Shown: positions 17,969 through 26,804 of the stretch, one piece after another
Layout: each line of letters starts with the position of its first letter
How positions within the stretch are numbered: the first letter of the stretch is position 1
DNA from: Aeromicrobium sp.
Lineage (GTDB): Bacteria; Actinomycetota; Coriobacteriia; Anaerosomatales; Anaerosomataceae
Length of the DNA stretch: 64,000 nt
Assembly: GCA_015351705.1 (NCBI GenBank)
Contig: JADIIM010000024.1
Span: 1 to 64,000, forward strand
Direction: 5' to 3'
Program-made: the position numbers and the translations under genes
The notes under the pieces: generated by a model
What the model was told of the DNA's origin: nothing
Seen by the model: only the letters and a program-made list of their open reading frames with translations
The model's database searches: none

Positions 17969-17974
17969 TATACT
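17969..17974 (+). promoter_or_regulatory. -10 box of the hydrogenase operon promoter
   Basis: A perfect-looking TATACT lies 44 bases before hydB. A -35 consensus is not evident 17 bases upstream, which would fit activator-dependent expression. Confidence 0.5.
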
Positions 17975-18017
17975 GGTCCGCTATGTGCGCCGGGTCGTCT
18001 GGGGAAGGGCATACTGC

Positions 18018-19052
18018 ATGAGGACGCTGTTCTTAGGCGCGCGCGAATTCGCGCCGTTCGTGGATCTTCTGATCGGATCGACCCGGGTCATCGGCCCGGT
18101 GGCCAAACGGCAGAAGTTCGTGTTCGCCGAACTGGAGTCCTCAGGCGATCTTCGCCTCGACTACGATGTGACGATCCTCCCGCCGAAGAAGGTCTTCTTC
18201 CCGCCGGTGCAGCCGCTCGTGTGCTTCGACGCGGCGTCGGTGCGCGACTGCATCGACCCGGTCCCTACGGTGCTCCTCGGCGTGCACCCGTACGACGTCA
18301 AGGGCATCGACATGACCGATCTCCTCTTCCGCGAGCGCCACGCCGACTGGAACTACCTCGGCCAGCGTGAGGCCACCACCATTGTCGCTTCCGGCGTCCA
18401 GAGCGTCGCGCCTCGCGCGTTCTGGGCGTCGATCGGCACGGAGATCGCCCCGGTGGGCCACGACGCGTTCCTCACCGCCATCGACGGCGGGTACGTCTTC
18501 GAGCCGCGCACGCCCAAGGGAGTGGCGCTCGCGCGGCACGGCGCCTTCCGCGAGGCCACGCCGGAGGAGATCGCGGCCGCCGAGCGCGCCAACGCCGAGG
18601 CTGCCGAGCGCTGCTCGCGCGCGCTGCCGTACACGAGCGCCGAGATCGCCGAGCGGGTGCGTGCCGCCTTCCGTGACGAGGCCATGTGGGACGCGCTCGC
18701 GCTCGACTGCTTCAGCTGCGGCTCGTGCAACACGGTGTGCCCCACCTGTTACTGCTTCGACGTGCGCGACACCTGGAATCTCGACCAGACGAGCGGCACG
18801 CGGTCCCGCTATTGGGACGCGTGCCTCACGCGCGAGTTCGCCTCGGTCACGATGGCCGGCGGCGAGAAGGAGAACTTCCGAGAGCACCACCAGTCGCGCT
18901 TCCGGCACCGGTTCATGCGCAAGGCCGCGTACCTCAACGAGAAGCTCGGCGGGCCCGCCTGCACGGGCTGTGGGCGCTGTGCGGCGGCGTGCACGGCCGA
19001 CATCGCCGATCCGGTCCGCGTCATCACGACCATCATGGAGGCCACCGCATGA
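18018..19052 (+). CDS. hydB: NiFe hydrogenase (sulfhydrogenase) beta subunit, Fe-S protein
   Basis: A 344-residue electron-transfer subunit of the HydB/AsrA type. The N-terminal 200 residues match the family's domain (VYPPK-like ILPPKKVFFPPVQPL); the C-terminus has two [4Fe-4S] motifs, CFSCGSCNTVCPTCYC and CTGCGRCAAAC. It carries electrons between the flavin subunit and the hydrogenase small subunit in the cytoplasm. The ATG at 18018 follows GGGGAAGGG; an in-frame upstream start at 17985 lies very close to the promoter. The order B-G-D-A is the same as in the Pyrococcus soluble hydrogenase I operon. Confidence 0.88.
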   Translation: MRTLFLGAREFAPFVDLLIGSTRVIGPVAKRQKFVFAELESSGDLRLDYDVTILPPKKVFFPPVQPLVCFDAASVRDCIDPVPTVLLGVHPYDVKGIDMTDLLFRERHADWNYLGQREATTIVASGVQSVAPRAFWASIGTEIAPVGHDAFLTAIDGGYVFEPRTPKGVALARHGAFREATPEEIAAAERANAEAAERCSRALPYTSAEIAERVRAAFRDEAMWDALALDCFSCGSCNTVCPTCYCFDVRDTWNLDQTSGTRSRYWDACLTREFASVTMAGGEKENFREHHQSRFRHRFMRKAAYLNEKLGGPACTGCGRCAAACTADIADPVRVITTIMEATA

Positions 19053-19903
19053 GCGATACGCACAGCGCTTCGCCCGACGGGGAACACCGCGGGCTCTTCG
19101 TCCCGCGCGAGGCGAAGATCATCCACACATCGCGGCCCACCGCATCGGAGAAGCACTTCACACTGCAGCTCGCGAGCGGCGAGCCGCTCAAGTTCACGCC
19201 CGGCCAGATCCTCGAGGTGGGCGTGATGGGCTACGGTGAGGTGCCGATCGGCATCGCGAGCTCGCCGACGCGCGAGGCGAGCTTCGACATCGTGGTGCGG
19301 ACGGTGGGGAGGGTCACGACCGCGATCAACGAGCGGGAGGTGGGCGACTCGCTGTGGATCCGCGGGCCGCTCGGCCACGGGTTCGAGCTCGAGGCGCTGC
19401 GAGGTAACGACGTGCTCATCGTCGCCGGTGGCATCGGCCTGTGTCCCACGCGGAGCCTTGTCGAGTACATCCTGGACCGGCGCGAGGAGTTCGGGCGCTT
19501 CACGCTCTTCTACGGTGCGCGCGACCCGCTGCAGCTGCTGTTCACCGAGGACCGCGTCGCGTGGCGCGGGTCGGCGGACGTGGACTACTTCGAGACCGTC
19601 GACCGTGCCGATGCCACTTGGAGCGGCAACGTCGGCGTGATCACCACGCTGTTCCACAAGACCACGAGCATCACGCCGGATACCCGCGTGGTTATCTGCG
19701 GACCACCGATCATGTTCGAGTTCGTGCTGCGTGAGCTCGACGTGCTCGGCGTAGCGCGCGAGAACATCTACGTGGACCTCGAGCGCCGCATGAAGTGCGG
19801 CGTGGGCAAGTGCGGCCACTGCCAGATCAACGACAAGTACTGCTGCATCGATGGGCCGGTGTTCACCTTCGCCGAGATCCACGAGCTCGAGGAGGCGATC
19901 TAG
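19049..19903 (+). CDS. hydG: hydrogenase gamma subunit, FAD/NAD(P)H-binding reductase
   Basis: A 284-residue ferredoxin-reductase-like flavoprotein (HydG/PyrK relatives). FAD-binding beta barrel in the first 110 residues (PIGIASSPTR), NAD(P)-binding half from about 115 (IVAGGIGLCPTRSLV, CGPPIMFEF), and a C-terminal [2Fe-2S] motif CGVGKCGHCQINDKYCC. It is the site of NAD(P)H exchange. The ATG overlaps the hydB stop by four bases (ATGA). Whether NADH or NADPH is used cannot be read safely. Confidence 0.88.
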   Translation: MSDTHSASPDGEHRGLFVPREAKIIHTSRPTASEKHFTLQLASGEPLKFTPGQILEVGVMGYGEVPIGIASSPTREASFDIVVRTVGRVTTAINEREVGDSLWIRGPLGHGFELEALRGNDVLIVAGGIGLCPTRSLVEYILDRREEFGRFTLFYGARDPLQLLFTEDRVAWRGSADVDYFETVDRADATWSGNVGVITTLFHKTTSITPDTRVVICGPPIMFEFVLRELDVLGVARENIYVDLERRMKCGVGKCGHCQINDKYCCIDGPVFTFAEIHELEEAI

Positions 19904-19905
19904 CC

Positions 19906-20649
19906 ATGGCACAGCTGAGGATCGCGTTCTTCGACTTCGCCAGTTGTGAGGGATGCCAGATCGAATTCACCAACTACGGTGACGTCGCCACCCTGCAACT
20001 GCTCGAGCACGTGGAGATCGTCGAGTTCCGCGAGGCGATGACCGAGACCACCGACGGACGCATCGACGTGGCGTTCGTGGAGGGCAGTTTCACCCGCGAG
20101 GCTGACCGGGCCAGGCTGCAGGAGATCCGCGCTCGGGCCCGCACCGTCGTCGCGTACGGGGCGTGCGCCTGCACCGGCGGCATCAACGCACTCAAGAACC
20201 ACCAGGACGACTTCGCCGAGTACGTGTACGGCGACGCCGCACGGATGCCGCACCTGCGCAGCGGCACAGCGCGTCCCATCTCGGCGGCCATCAAGGTCGA
20301 TTACGAGGTCCGTGGCTGCCCGATGAGCAAGGACGAGTTGCTGTTGGTGCTTTCGAACCTCATCCACGGCACGGAGCATTGGGTGCCGACCTATCCGGTC
20401 TGCGTGGAGTGCAAGCGCCGCGAGACCATCTGCCGGTACGACGAGGGCGACCATTGCATGGGGCAGGTGGCCCGCGCAGGCTGCGGGGCGCCGTGTCCCG
20501 CCGACGGTGTGCCGTGTGAGGCGTGCCGCGGCTTCGTGGAAGACGCCAACCTGAACGCGCTCGAGAGAGTGCTCGTGGACCGCGGCGGATTGAGCCAGCG
20601 CCGGGCGGTCGGCAAGTCCCGCATGTTCACCGCGAATCCGAGGAGCTAG
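19906..20649 (+). CDS. hydD: NiFe hydrogenase small (delta) subunit
   Basis: A 247-residue small subunit without a twin-arginine signal, so cytoplasmic. SCEGCQIEFTN near residue 12 and GACACTGG near residue 85 supply ligands of the proximal [4Fe-4S] cluster together with VRGCP. The C-terminal half is rich in cysteine (CVECKRRETIC, CGAPCPADGVPCEAC), fitting two more clusters. GGAGG precedes the ATG at 19906, two bases after the hydG stop. This subunit links HydB clusters to the NiFe centre in HydA. Confidence 0.9.
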   Translation: MAQLRIAFFDFASCEGCQIEFTNYGDVATLQLLEHVEIVEFREAMTETTDGRIDVAFVEGSFTREADRARLQEIRARARTVVAYGACACTGGINALKNHQDDFAEYVYGDAARMPHLRSGTARPISAAIKVDYEVRGCPMSKDELLLVLSNLIHGTEHWVPTYPVCVECKRRETICRYDEGDHCMGQVARAGCGAPCPADGVPCEACRGFVEDANLNALERVLVDRGGLSQRRAVGKSRMFTANPRS

Positions 20650-20655
20650 TCACCC

Positions 20656-21972
20656 ATGTCGCAACGCATCACCATCGACGTCAACCATCTCACCCGGGTC
20701 GAGGGTCACGGCAACATCGTGGTGAACGTGACCGACGGCGTCATCGAGCGCTGTGAGTGGCAGATTCCCGAGGCGCCGCGCTTCTTCGAGGCGATGGTGC
20801 GTGGCCGCCACTACTCTGAAGTGGCGCGCATCACGAGCCGCATCTGCGGCATTTGCTCGATCGGTCACACGCTCGCCTCGGTGATCGCCACCGAGGCCGC
20901 GCTCGGCATCGAGGCCACGCCGCAGACGAGGAGGCTCCGCACGCTACTCAAGCACGCCGAGAACTTCGACTCGCACGTGCTCCACGTCTACGTGCTCGTG
21001 GCGCCTGACCTTCTCGGCGCGCCGTCGGTGTTCCCGCTCGTGCAGACGCATCCGGACGTGGTCGCGCGTGCGCTGCGCCTGAAACGGCTCGGCCACGAGT
21101 GGGGCTCGGCCATCGGTGGGCGTAGCACGCATCCGACCACCGCCGTGCCGGGCGGCTTCACGCGGGTCCCGCGGGTGCGCGACTTGGAGGCGTTGCGCGA
21201 CAAGATCCTCGCCGCAGTGCCGGATCTTGAAGCGACCGTCGACACGATCGCTGCGCTCGCTCCGGCGATCCCGGCCTTCGAACGGCCCACCGAGTACATG
21301 GCTGTCTCCAGCCACGATGAGTACGGCCTCTTCGGCGGCTTCGTGCAGACGATCCTCGCCGACGGCGATCGCGCAAGCTACGAGGTAGCCGACTACCGGT
21401 CCTGCACCAACGAGTACGTCTCGCCACTGTCCACCGCCAAGTACACGCGCAACCGGCTGGGCAGCTACGCCGCCGGTGCGCTCGCCCGGTTCAACGTCAA
21501 CGCTGACATGCTGCACCCGGAGGCGAAGCGCGTGGCCGAGCGCCTCGGTCTGGCGCCGGTGTGCGTGAACCCCTACATGAACCCGGTGGCGCAGGTAGTT
21601 GAGATCGTCCACTCGGTCCATGAGGGCCTCCGGCTGATCGACGAGCTGCTGGCCGCGGGCATCGGCGACGAGCTGCTCGCGGAGCCGACGTCATGCGGTA
21701 CGGGCGCCGCCGCGGTGGAGGTGCCGCGCGGCATCCTGTTCCACGAGTACACCTTCGATGCCGAGGGCATCTGCACCGAGGCGGACTGCATCATCCCGAC
21801 CGGTCAGAACCACGGCAACATCCAGCTCGACTTCGAGGCGCTGCTGCCCCAGTTGCTCGCGCAGGACAAGTCCGAGGACGAGATGCGCCTGGCGTTCGAG
21901 ATGCTCGTGCGCGCCTACGACCCGTGCATCTCATGTTCCACGCACCATCTCGACGTCACGTTCGTGCGGTAG
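20656..21972 (+). CDS. hydA: NiFe hydrogenase large (alpha) subunit
   Basis: A 438-residue catalytic subunit. The NiFe ligands are the N-terminal motif RICGIC (Cys64, Cys67) and the C-terminal DPCISCSTH (Cys424, Cys427). Cleavage after His430 would remove the eight-residue tail HLDVTFVR, the normal maturation step. Together with hydBGD it defines a group 3b-type bidirectional, NAD(P)-linked hydrogenase, a family also able to reduce polysulfide in Pyrococcus. It follows hydD by six bases. No hyp maturation genes lie in this window. Confidence 0.93.
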   Translation: MSQRITIDVNHLTRVEGHGNIVVNVTDGVIERCEWQIPEAPRFFEAMVRGRHYSEVARITSRICGICSIGHTLASVIATEAALGIEATPQTRRLRTLLKHAENFDSHVLHVYVLVAPDLLGAPSVFPLVQTHPDVVARALRLKRLGHEWGSAIGGRSTHPTTAVPGGFTRVPRVRDLEALRDKILAAVPDLEATVDTIAALAPAIPAFERPTEYMAVSSHDEYGLFGGFVQTILADGDRASYEVADYRSCTNEYVSPLSTAKYTRNRLGSYAAGALARFNVNADMLHPEAKRVAERLGLAPVCVNPYMNPVAQVVEIVHSVHEGLRLIDELLAAGIGDELLAEPTSCGTGAAAVEVPRGILFHEYTFDAEGICTEADCIIPTGQNHGNIQLDFEALLPQLLAQDKSEDEMRLAFEMLVRAYDPCISCSTHHLDVTFVR

Positions 21973-21985
21973 GCGGCGCGGGCGC

Positions 21986-22432
21986 GTGCGGTATCTCGTC
22001 GGCATTGGCACCTACCACGGTCGCGACGACTCCATCGGCTTGCGCGTGGCCGAGGCGATCGCCGAGCGCGGACTGGATGTGGGCTTCTCCGCCATCGACC
22101 TTGGTGGCAACCTGCTCGATCTGGTGCATTACCTGGGCGAGGAGACCACAAACGTGCTCGTGGTCGACGCCGCCCGCATGGGGCGTGCGCCGGGGGAGCG
22201 CGCGTTGTTCGCACCTGCCGACGTTGTCACCGAGAAGCTGGCCGCGGGTATCAGCACGCACGAGGGTGACCTACTCAAGGTGCTGGAGTTCGCCTCGGCG
22301 CTCGGTCAGCCGCTTCCCCCGATCACGATCCTCGGCATCGAGCCCGCCGAGCTCGGTGAGGGCGCCGGGCTCTCTGATGCTCTGGCATCCCGCTTCGAGG
22401 AGTACGTTGCTGCTGCGGTGGGGTTCTTCTGA
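21986..22432 (+). CDS. hydrogenase maturation endopeptidase
   Basis: A 148-residue HybD/HycI-family protease expected to cut the C-terminal tail of HydA after nickel insertion. The N-terminal motif reads GIGTYHGRDDSIGLRVAE, so the usual GN and DDG positions are GT and DDS, while Asp14/Asp15 remain. The second metal-ligand region is near LGGNLLDLVHYL. GTG 21986 is in place 13 bases after hydA; no strong ribosome binding site is seen, suggesting coupling. It ends the hydrogenase operon. Confidence 0.8.
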   Translation: MRYLVGIGTYHGRDDSIGLRVAEAIAERGLDVGFSAIDLGGNLLDLVHYLGEETTNVLVVDAARMGRAPGERALFAPADVVTEKLAAGISTHEGDLLKVLEFASALGQPLPPITILGIEPAELGEGAGLSDALASRFEEYVAAAVGFF

Positions 22433-22487
22433 GGGTGAGTCGACGGGGGGGCGGCACGCCGCCAATGCCGAGCAGACGGTGCGCCGG

Positions 22488-22516
22488 TTGAGCGCCACTC
22501 GCACCGCGGGTATACT
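22488..22516 (+). promoter_or_regulatory. secG promoter, TTGAGC-N17-TATACT
   Basis: A -35 TTGAGC (22488-22493) and -10 TATACT (22511-22516) are separated by exactly 17 bases and lie 57 bases before the secG start. This is one of the best sigma-70-type promoters in the window and shows that secG is transcribed independently of the hydrogenase genes. Confidence 0.75.
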
Positions 22517-22572
22517 GTCACGGTTCGCATGAGACGTACGGTCGCCTTCGGGCGGCGCGTGAGGAGAGTGTT

Positions 22573-22818
22573 GTGGAAGCCATCGCATACATCGTTATCG
22601 CGCTCCATGTGATATGCGCTATCGGCCTGGTTCTATTCGTGCTCTTGCATTCAGGCAAAGGCACGGGCGTCTCGTCGCTGTTCGGTGCGGGCATGCCGAC
22701 GTCGGCCACCGGAACGGGCATCGTCGAGAAGAACCTCGATCGCATCACACTCGGCTTCGGTGCAGGTTATGTGCTTACCGCACTGTTGCTGATGCTTGTC
22801 TACCGCCCCGGGGCCTGA
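22573..22818 (+). CDS. secG: preprotein translocase subunit SecG
   Basis: An 81-residue SecG with two membrane helices (about residues 3-22 and 57-77). The cytoplasmic loop HSGKGTGVSSLFGAGMPTSATGTG is typical. It stabilises the SecYE channel and assists SecA cycling. The GTG start follows GAGGAGAG. In actinobacteria secG commonly follows tpiA; here the two are separated by about 8.3 kb of other genes. A strong terminator follows. Confidence 0.93.
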   Translation: MEAIAYIVIALHVICAIGLVLFVLLHSGKGTGVSSLFGAGMPTSATGTGIVEKNLDRITLGFGAGYVLTALLLMLVYRPGA

Positions 22819-22846
22819 CCGGAGCGAACGTTCTCTCGAGTTGCTG

Positions 22847-22877
22847 AAGGGGGCCCGCCGAGCAGGCGGGCCCCCTT
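22847..22877 (+). terminator. rho-independent terminator after secG
   Basis: A 13-base perfect stem (22847-22859 with 22865-22877) closes a five-base loop GAGCA. The stem starts with AA and ends TT, so the transcript has a short U tail followed by CGTTCTT. It separates secG from the peptide transport operon. Confidence 0.8.
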
Positions 22878-23094
22878 CGTTCTTCGATCTGCGAGGTCTC
22901 CTGCGTGCTTGCACTTCGATGCAAAGAGGGACAGACTACATTGTTAGTCATACGGAGCAGGCGCGCCCGTTGGGCCGGTTCTCGTTGGTCCGGCGGTCGC
23001 ACGGGCAGCCGTAGGGAGGGATGGGCTAGGCGACACCCTGTTCGATCGCATCACACGTACCTGTATCTGACACGCAACTGGAGGGAGGCTCACC

Positions 23095-24750
23095 TTGTCT
23101 GAGCGATTCCGCAAAGGTCTCGCCCTGATGCTGGCACTGGCGCTGGCCGTTTCGATGCTGGCTGTCACCGGCTGTGGGGGCACGACCGACGAGGAGCCGG
23201 GCGACGAGCCCGCCGCTGATGAGAAGGCTGGCGGCACGTTCAAGTTCTACATCAGCGAGCCGGCGTTCATCGATCCGATCAACCTGCAGGAGTCCGAGGG
23301 CACCCAGGTAGGCCAGGCCGTCTTCGACAGCCTCGTGGCGTTCGATCCCATCACTTCTGAGATCATGCCCGCGGCCGCCGAGTCCTGGTCGGCCAACGAG
23401 GACGCCACGGTCTGGACCTTCAAGCTCGTTGAGGGCGCGAAGTTCCACAACGGCCGTGAGGTCACCGCTGCGGACTTCAAGTACGCGTGGGAGCGCATCT
23501 GCACCCCCGCAAACCTGTCCGAGATCTCGTATCACCTCTCGGCAGTCGTAGGCTATGACGAGATGCAGGCCGAGGAGGCCACCGAGCTCGAGGGTGTCAA
23601 GGTCGTCGATGACTACACGCTCGAGGTGACGCTCGCGTATCCGTTCGCCGACTTCGAGTACGTCGTCGGTCACCCGGCGCTCGCGCCGGTGCCGCAGGAG
23701 GAAGTCGAGGCCGATCCGGCCGCCTTCGCGGACAAGCCGATCGGCAACGGCCCGTTCATGATGGCCGAGCCGTGGGCGCACGATCAGTACATCAAGGTCA
23801 CCCGCTTCGATGACTACTACGGCGACGCGCCGTACATCGACGGTGTCGACTACGTGATCCTCGCCGACCAGGACACCGCGTTCCTCGAGTTCCAGGCCGG
23901 CAACCTCGACTTCGTGCCGATCCCGACCGGCCAGATCCAGGCCGCGGTGGAGCAGTACGGCGAGAGCCCTGACGGCTACACCGTCAATCCGGGCCAGCAG
24001 GTCAGCCTCGGTGGCGAGCAGGCGATCTACTACCTCCTCGTGAACAACGAGCAGGAGCCGCTGGACGACCCGCTGGTGCGCCAGGCGATGTCGATGGCCA
24101 TCGACCGCCAGGACATCTGCGACAAGGTCTTCGAGGGCACGCGCGAGCCTGCGACGGGCATCGTCCCGCCGGGCATCGTGGGCCACCGCCCGGATGCCTT
24201 CCCGTACGCCAAGTTCGACGTCGAGGCCGCCAAGGCCAAGCTCGCCGAGGCCGGTTATCCGGATGGCGAGGGCTTCCCCAAGATCACCATCGAGTTCAAC
24301 AGTGGCTCGGGTCACGAGGACATCCTCCTGCTCGTCCAGGAGAACCTGAAGGCCATCGGTATCGAGGGTGAGATGGTGGGCAGCGAGTGGGCGCAGTACC
24401 TGGACAAGCTGGGTGCTGGCGACTACTCCATCGGCCGTCTTGGCTGGATCGCCGACTACCCGGTCATGGACAACTTCCTGTATCCGCTGTTCAAGACCGG
24501 CAGTGGCGACAACTACTCGTTCTATGCCAACGCCGAGGTCGACGCGCTGATGGACGAGGCCCGTGGCACCGCTGATGGCGATGAGCGCGTGGCGCTGTTC
24601 CGTGAGGCCGAGGAGATCATCGGTGAGGACTCGCCGGTCATCCCGATGTTCTACTACAAGCACACGCGTGTCGCGTCCGAGCGCGTGAACGACGGCATCT
24701 ACAGCCCGAACGGTCTGTTCACGTTCGAGTCGGTGTGGCTGTCGAAGTAG
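23095..24750 (+). CDS. peptide ABC transporter substrate-binding lipoprotein (family 5)
   Basis: A 551-residue OppA/DppA-type lipoprotein. A signal peptide of about 26 residues ends in the lipobox LAVTGC, with Cys27 to be lipidated; an acidic linker (EEPGDEPAADE) follows. The mature part carries SBP_bac_5 features such as AAESWSANEDATVWTFKL, GREVTAADFKYAWER and RQAMSMAIDRQDI. It captures oligopeptides outside the membrane for the permease genes downstream. The TTG start follows GGAGGGAGG. A 276-base leader precedes it without a clear promoter. Confidence 0.92.
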   Translation: MSERFRKGLALMLALALAVSMLAVTGCGGTTDEEPGDEPAADEKAGGTFKFYISEPAFIDPINLQESEGTQVGQAVFDSLVAFDPITSEIMPAAAESWSANEDATVWTFKLVEGAKFHNGREVTAADFKYAWERICTPANLSEISYHLSAVVGYDEMQAEEATELEGVKVVDDYTLEVTLAYPFADFEYVVGHPALAPVPQEEVEADPAAFADKPIGNGPFMMAEPWAHDQYIKVTRFDDYYGDAPYIDGVDYVILADQDTAFLEFQAGNLDFVPIPTGQIQAAVEQYGESPDGYTVNPGQQVSLGGEQAIYYLLVNNEQEPLDDPLVRQAMSMAIDRQDICDKVFEGTREPATGIVPPGIVGHRPDAFPYAKFDVEAAKAKLAEAGYPDGEGFPKITIEFNSGSGHEDILLLVQENLKAIGIEGEMVGSEWAQYLDKLGAGDYSIGRLGWIADYPVMDNFLYPLFKTGSGDNYSFYANAEVDALMDEARGTADGDERVALFREAEEIIGEDSPVIPMFYYKHTRVASERVNDGIYSPNGLFTFESVWLSK

Positions 24751-24780
24751 TGCCGGTCCGCCTCTGACGGATCGTGCGAT

Positions 24781-24814
24781 GTGTGCCGGGGCACCCCCGG
24801 GTGCCCCGGCACAC
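24781..24814 (+). terminator. long hairpin between binding-protein and permease genes
   Basis: GTGTGCCGGGGCAC (24781-24794) is the exact complement of GTGCCCCGGCACAC (24801-24814). Such hairpins after binding-protein genes of ABC operons typically protect the upstream mRNA and reduce read-through, so that the binding protein is made in excess. No U run follows. Confidence 0.6.
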
Positions 24815-24857
24815 ACATTCAGAAGCGCTCGCATGCACACCTAGGAAGACAGGTCTC

Positions 24858-25829
24858 ATGGCCAAGTACGTACTCCGGCGCATCCTTCAGATGATCCCGG
24901 TGTTCCTCGGGGTCACGCTCATCCTCTTCGCACTCCGCATCCCCGGCCTCCTGCCCGGTGACCCCGTGCAGCTGATCGTGGGCGAGCGCCCGCTCACGCC
25001 GGCGCTCAGGGCGGAGATCGAGGCGAAGCACCACCTGAACGAACCGCTCCACATCCAGTACGGCTACTACGTGAGCGGCATCCTGCAAGGGGACCTTGGG
25101 TCATCGCTGCAGAAGGGTCGGGACGTGACCGACATCCTTCTCGACAAGTTCCCCAACACCGCCCGACTCGCGATCGCGGCGATCCTCGTCGAGATCGTCG
25201 TCGGCCTGCTGGCCGGCATCATTTCCGCCGTGAAGCAGTACTCCTTCTGGGACGTCCTCGTGACGCTCTCCACGTCGGTCCTCGTCGCCGTGCCGGTGTT
25301 CTGGCTCGGCATGCTCTTGCAGATGCTCTTCGGCATCAAGATGCGGGAATGGACCGGGGGCGCGTTCTCTCTGCCGATGTCCGGCATGGGGGACCCGCCC
25401 GATCTCGTGCACCTCATCCTTCCGGCCATCACCCTGGCGTCGGTCTCGACGGCATACGTGGCTCGCATCATGCGTAGCCAGATGCTCGAGGCCATGGGCC
25501 AGGACTACATACGCACCGCCAAGGCCAAGGGCCTGTCGGAGCGCGTCGTCATCTTCAAGCACGCGCTCAAGAACGCGCTCATCCCCGTCGTCACGTTCAT
25601 CGGCATCGATCTCGGCATGCTGATGGCCGGGGCGATCCTCACCGAGACGGTCTTCTCCTGGCCCGGCATCGGCCGAGAGATATACCTTGCCGTCATGACA
25701 CGTGACTGGCCCATCGTGATGGGCGGGGTCATCGTCGTCGTCCTCATCGTGATGGTCGTGAACCTGCTGGTCGACATCAGCTACGCGATCCTCGACCCGC
25801 GAATCCGATACGGAGGTAAGGCCGAATGA
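24858..25829 (+). CDS. dppB: peptide ABC transporter permease (DppB/OppB type)
   Basis: A 323-residue inner-membrane permease with an N-terminal helix (YVLRRILQMIPVFLGVTLILF) and five more helices. The binding-protein-dependent transport signature is EAMGQDYIRTAKAKGLSERVVIFKHALKNA, the coupling helix that contacts the ATPases. It forms the translocation pore with the next gene product. ATG 24858 is preceded by AGGAAGACAGG. Opp versus Dpp specificity is not decidable. Confidence 0.92.
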   Translation: MAKYVLRRILQMIPVFLGVTLILFALRIPGLLPGDPVQLIVGERPLTPALRAEIEAKHHLNEPLHIQYGYYVSGILQGDLGSSLQKGRDVTDILLDKFPNTARLAIAAILVEIVVGLLAGIISAVKQYSFWDVLVTLSTSVLVAVPVFWLGMLLQMLFGIKMREWTGGAFSLPMSGMGDPPDLVHLILPAITLASVSTAYVARIMRSQMLEAMGQDYIRTAKAKGLSERVVIFKHALKNALIPVVTFIGIDLGMLMAGAILTETVFSWPGIGREIYLAVMTRDWPIVMGGVIVVVLIVMVVNLLVDISYAILDPRIRYGGKAE

Positions 25830-26803
25830 GCGCCGACAAGCGGCACACCGGCGCAGGCACGCCGACCGGTCCGATGGACGCGGGCGGCCATCCCGTCGCC
25901 GACGAGCAGGTCCGGGCCGTTGTGCCCGGCGCGGGTGAGATGGCCCAGCGCCCGTCGCGCACCCTGTGGGGAGACGCATGGATGCGCCTCCGCAAGAACA
26001 AACTCGCCATCGCCGGCCTGGTCTGGATCGTCTTCGTCGTCACACTGACCCTGACAGCCGACCTGTGGGTTCCGCGCTACTTCGCCGAGCCCACGTCAAC
26101 CCAGTTCGGGAGTCTCCAGTCACCGTCGCTCGAGCATCCGTTCGGCACCGACCGTATCGGTCGCGACGTGTTCTCTCGCGTCGTCTACGGCGCGCGGGTC
26201 TCGCTCGCTGTCGGCGTCCTGGCGGTGAGCATATCGATCGCCATCGGGTTGCTCATGGGCTCGCTCTCCGGCTATTACGGCGGGATCCTGGACGCGCTCG
26301 TCATGCGCACGGCCGACATCTTCTTCGCCTTCCCTTACATGCTGTTCGCGATCGCGCTCCTCGCGCTCCTCGGGCCGGGGTATCAGAACGTGTTCATCGC
26401 CATCGGCATCCTTGGCTGGCCGTCGATCGCGCGCGTCTTGCGTAGCTCCATCCTGTCGGTCAAGGAGAACGAGTACGTCGATGCGGCCCGCGCCATGGGC
26501 GCGTCTGACCTGCGAATCATGCTCCGGCACATCATGCCCAACGCCATCGCACCCATCATCGTCTACGGCACGATGAGCATCGGTGGCGCCATCATCACCG
26601 AGGCCGCGCTCTCGTACCTCGGCATGGGGGTACAGCCTCCCACGCCGTCGTGGGGGCACATGCTCTCCGAGGCCAAGGCGCTCATGATCCCCGCGCCATG
26701 GCTGACGGTGTGGCCGGGCTTCGCCATCCTGACAACCGTGCTCGCGTTCGTGCTCATGGGGGACGGGCTCCGGGACGCGCTCGACGTGAAGATGAAGGAC
26801 TGA
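25826..26803 (+). CDS. dppC: peptide ABC transporter permease (DppC/OppC type)
   Basis: A 325-residue permease with an unusually long soluble N-terminus (about 55 residues) before WMRLRKNKLAIAGLVWI. The OppC signature FGTDRIGRDVFSRVVYGARVS and the coupling-helix segment EYVDAARAMGASDLRIMLRHIMPN are intact. The ATG overlaps the dppB stop (ATGA), with CGGAGG upstream. It pairs with DppB. Confidence 0.92.
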   Translation: MSADKRHTGAGTPTGPMDAGGHPVADEQVRAVVPGAGEMAQRPSRTLWGDAWMRLRKNKLAIAGLVWIVFVVTLTLTADLWVPRYFAEPTSTQFGSLQSPSLEHPFGTDRIGRDVFSRVVYGARVSLAVGVLAVSISIAIGLLMGSLSGYYGGILDALVMRTADIFFAFPYMLFAIALLALLGPGYQNVFIAIGILGWPSIARVLRSSILSVKENEYVDAARAMGASDLRIMLRHIMPNAIAPIIVYGTMSIGGAIITEAALSYLGMGVQPPTPSWGHMLSEAKALMIPAPWLTVWPGFAILTTVLAFVLMGDGLRDALDVKMKD

Positions 26804-26804
26804 C

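Noticed and set aside
22905-23102. A 65-residue open frame in the leader of the peptide-binding protein gene
   Set aside because: It is Arg/Trp-rich, lacks a ribosome site and overlaps the real start; it looks like chance coding.
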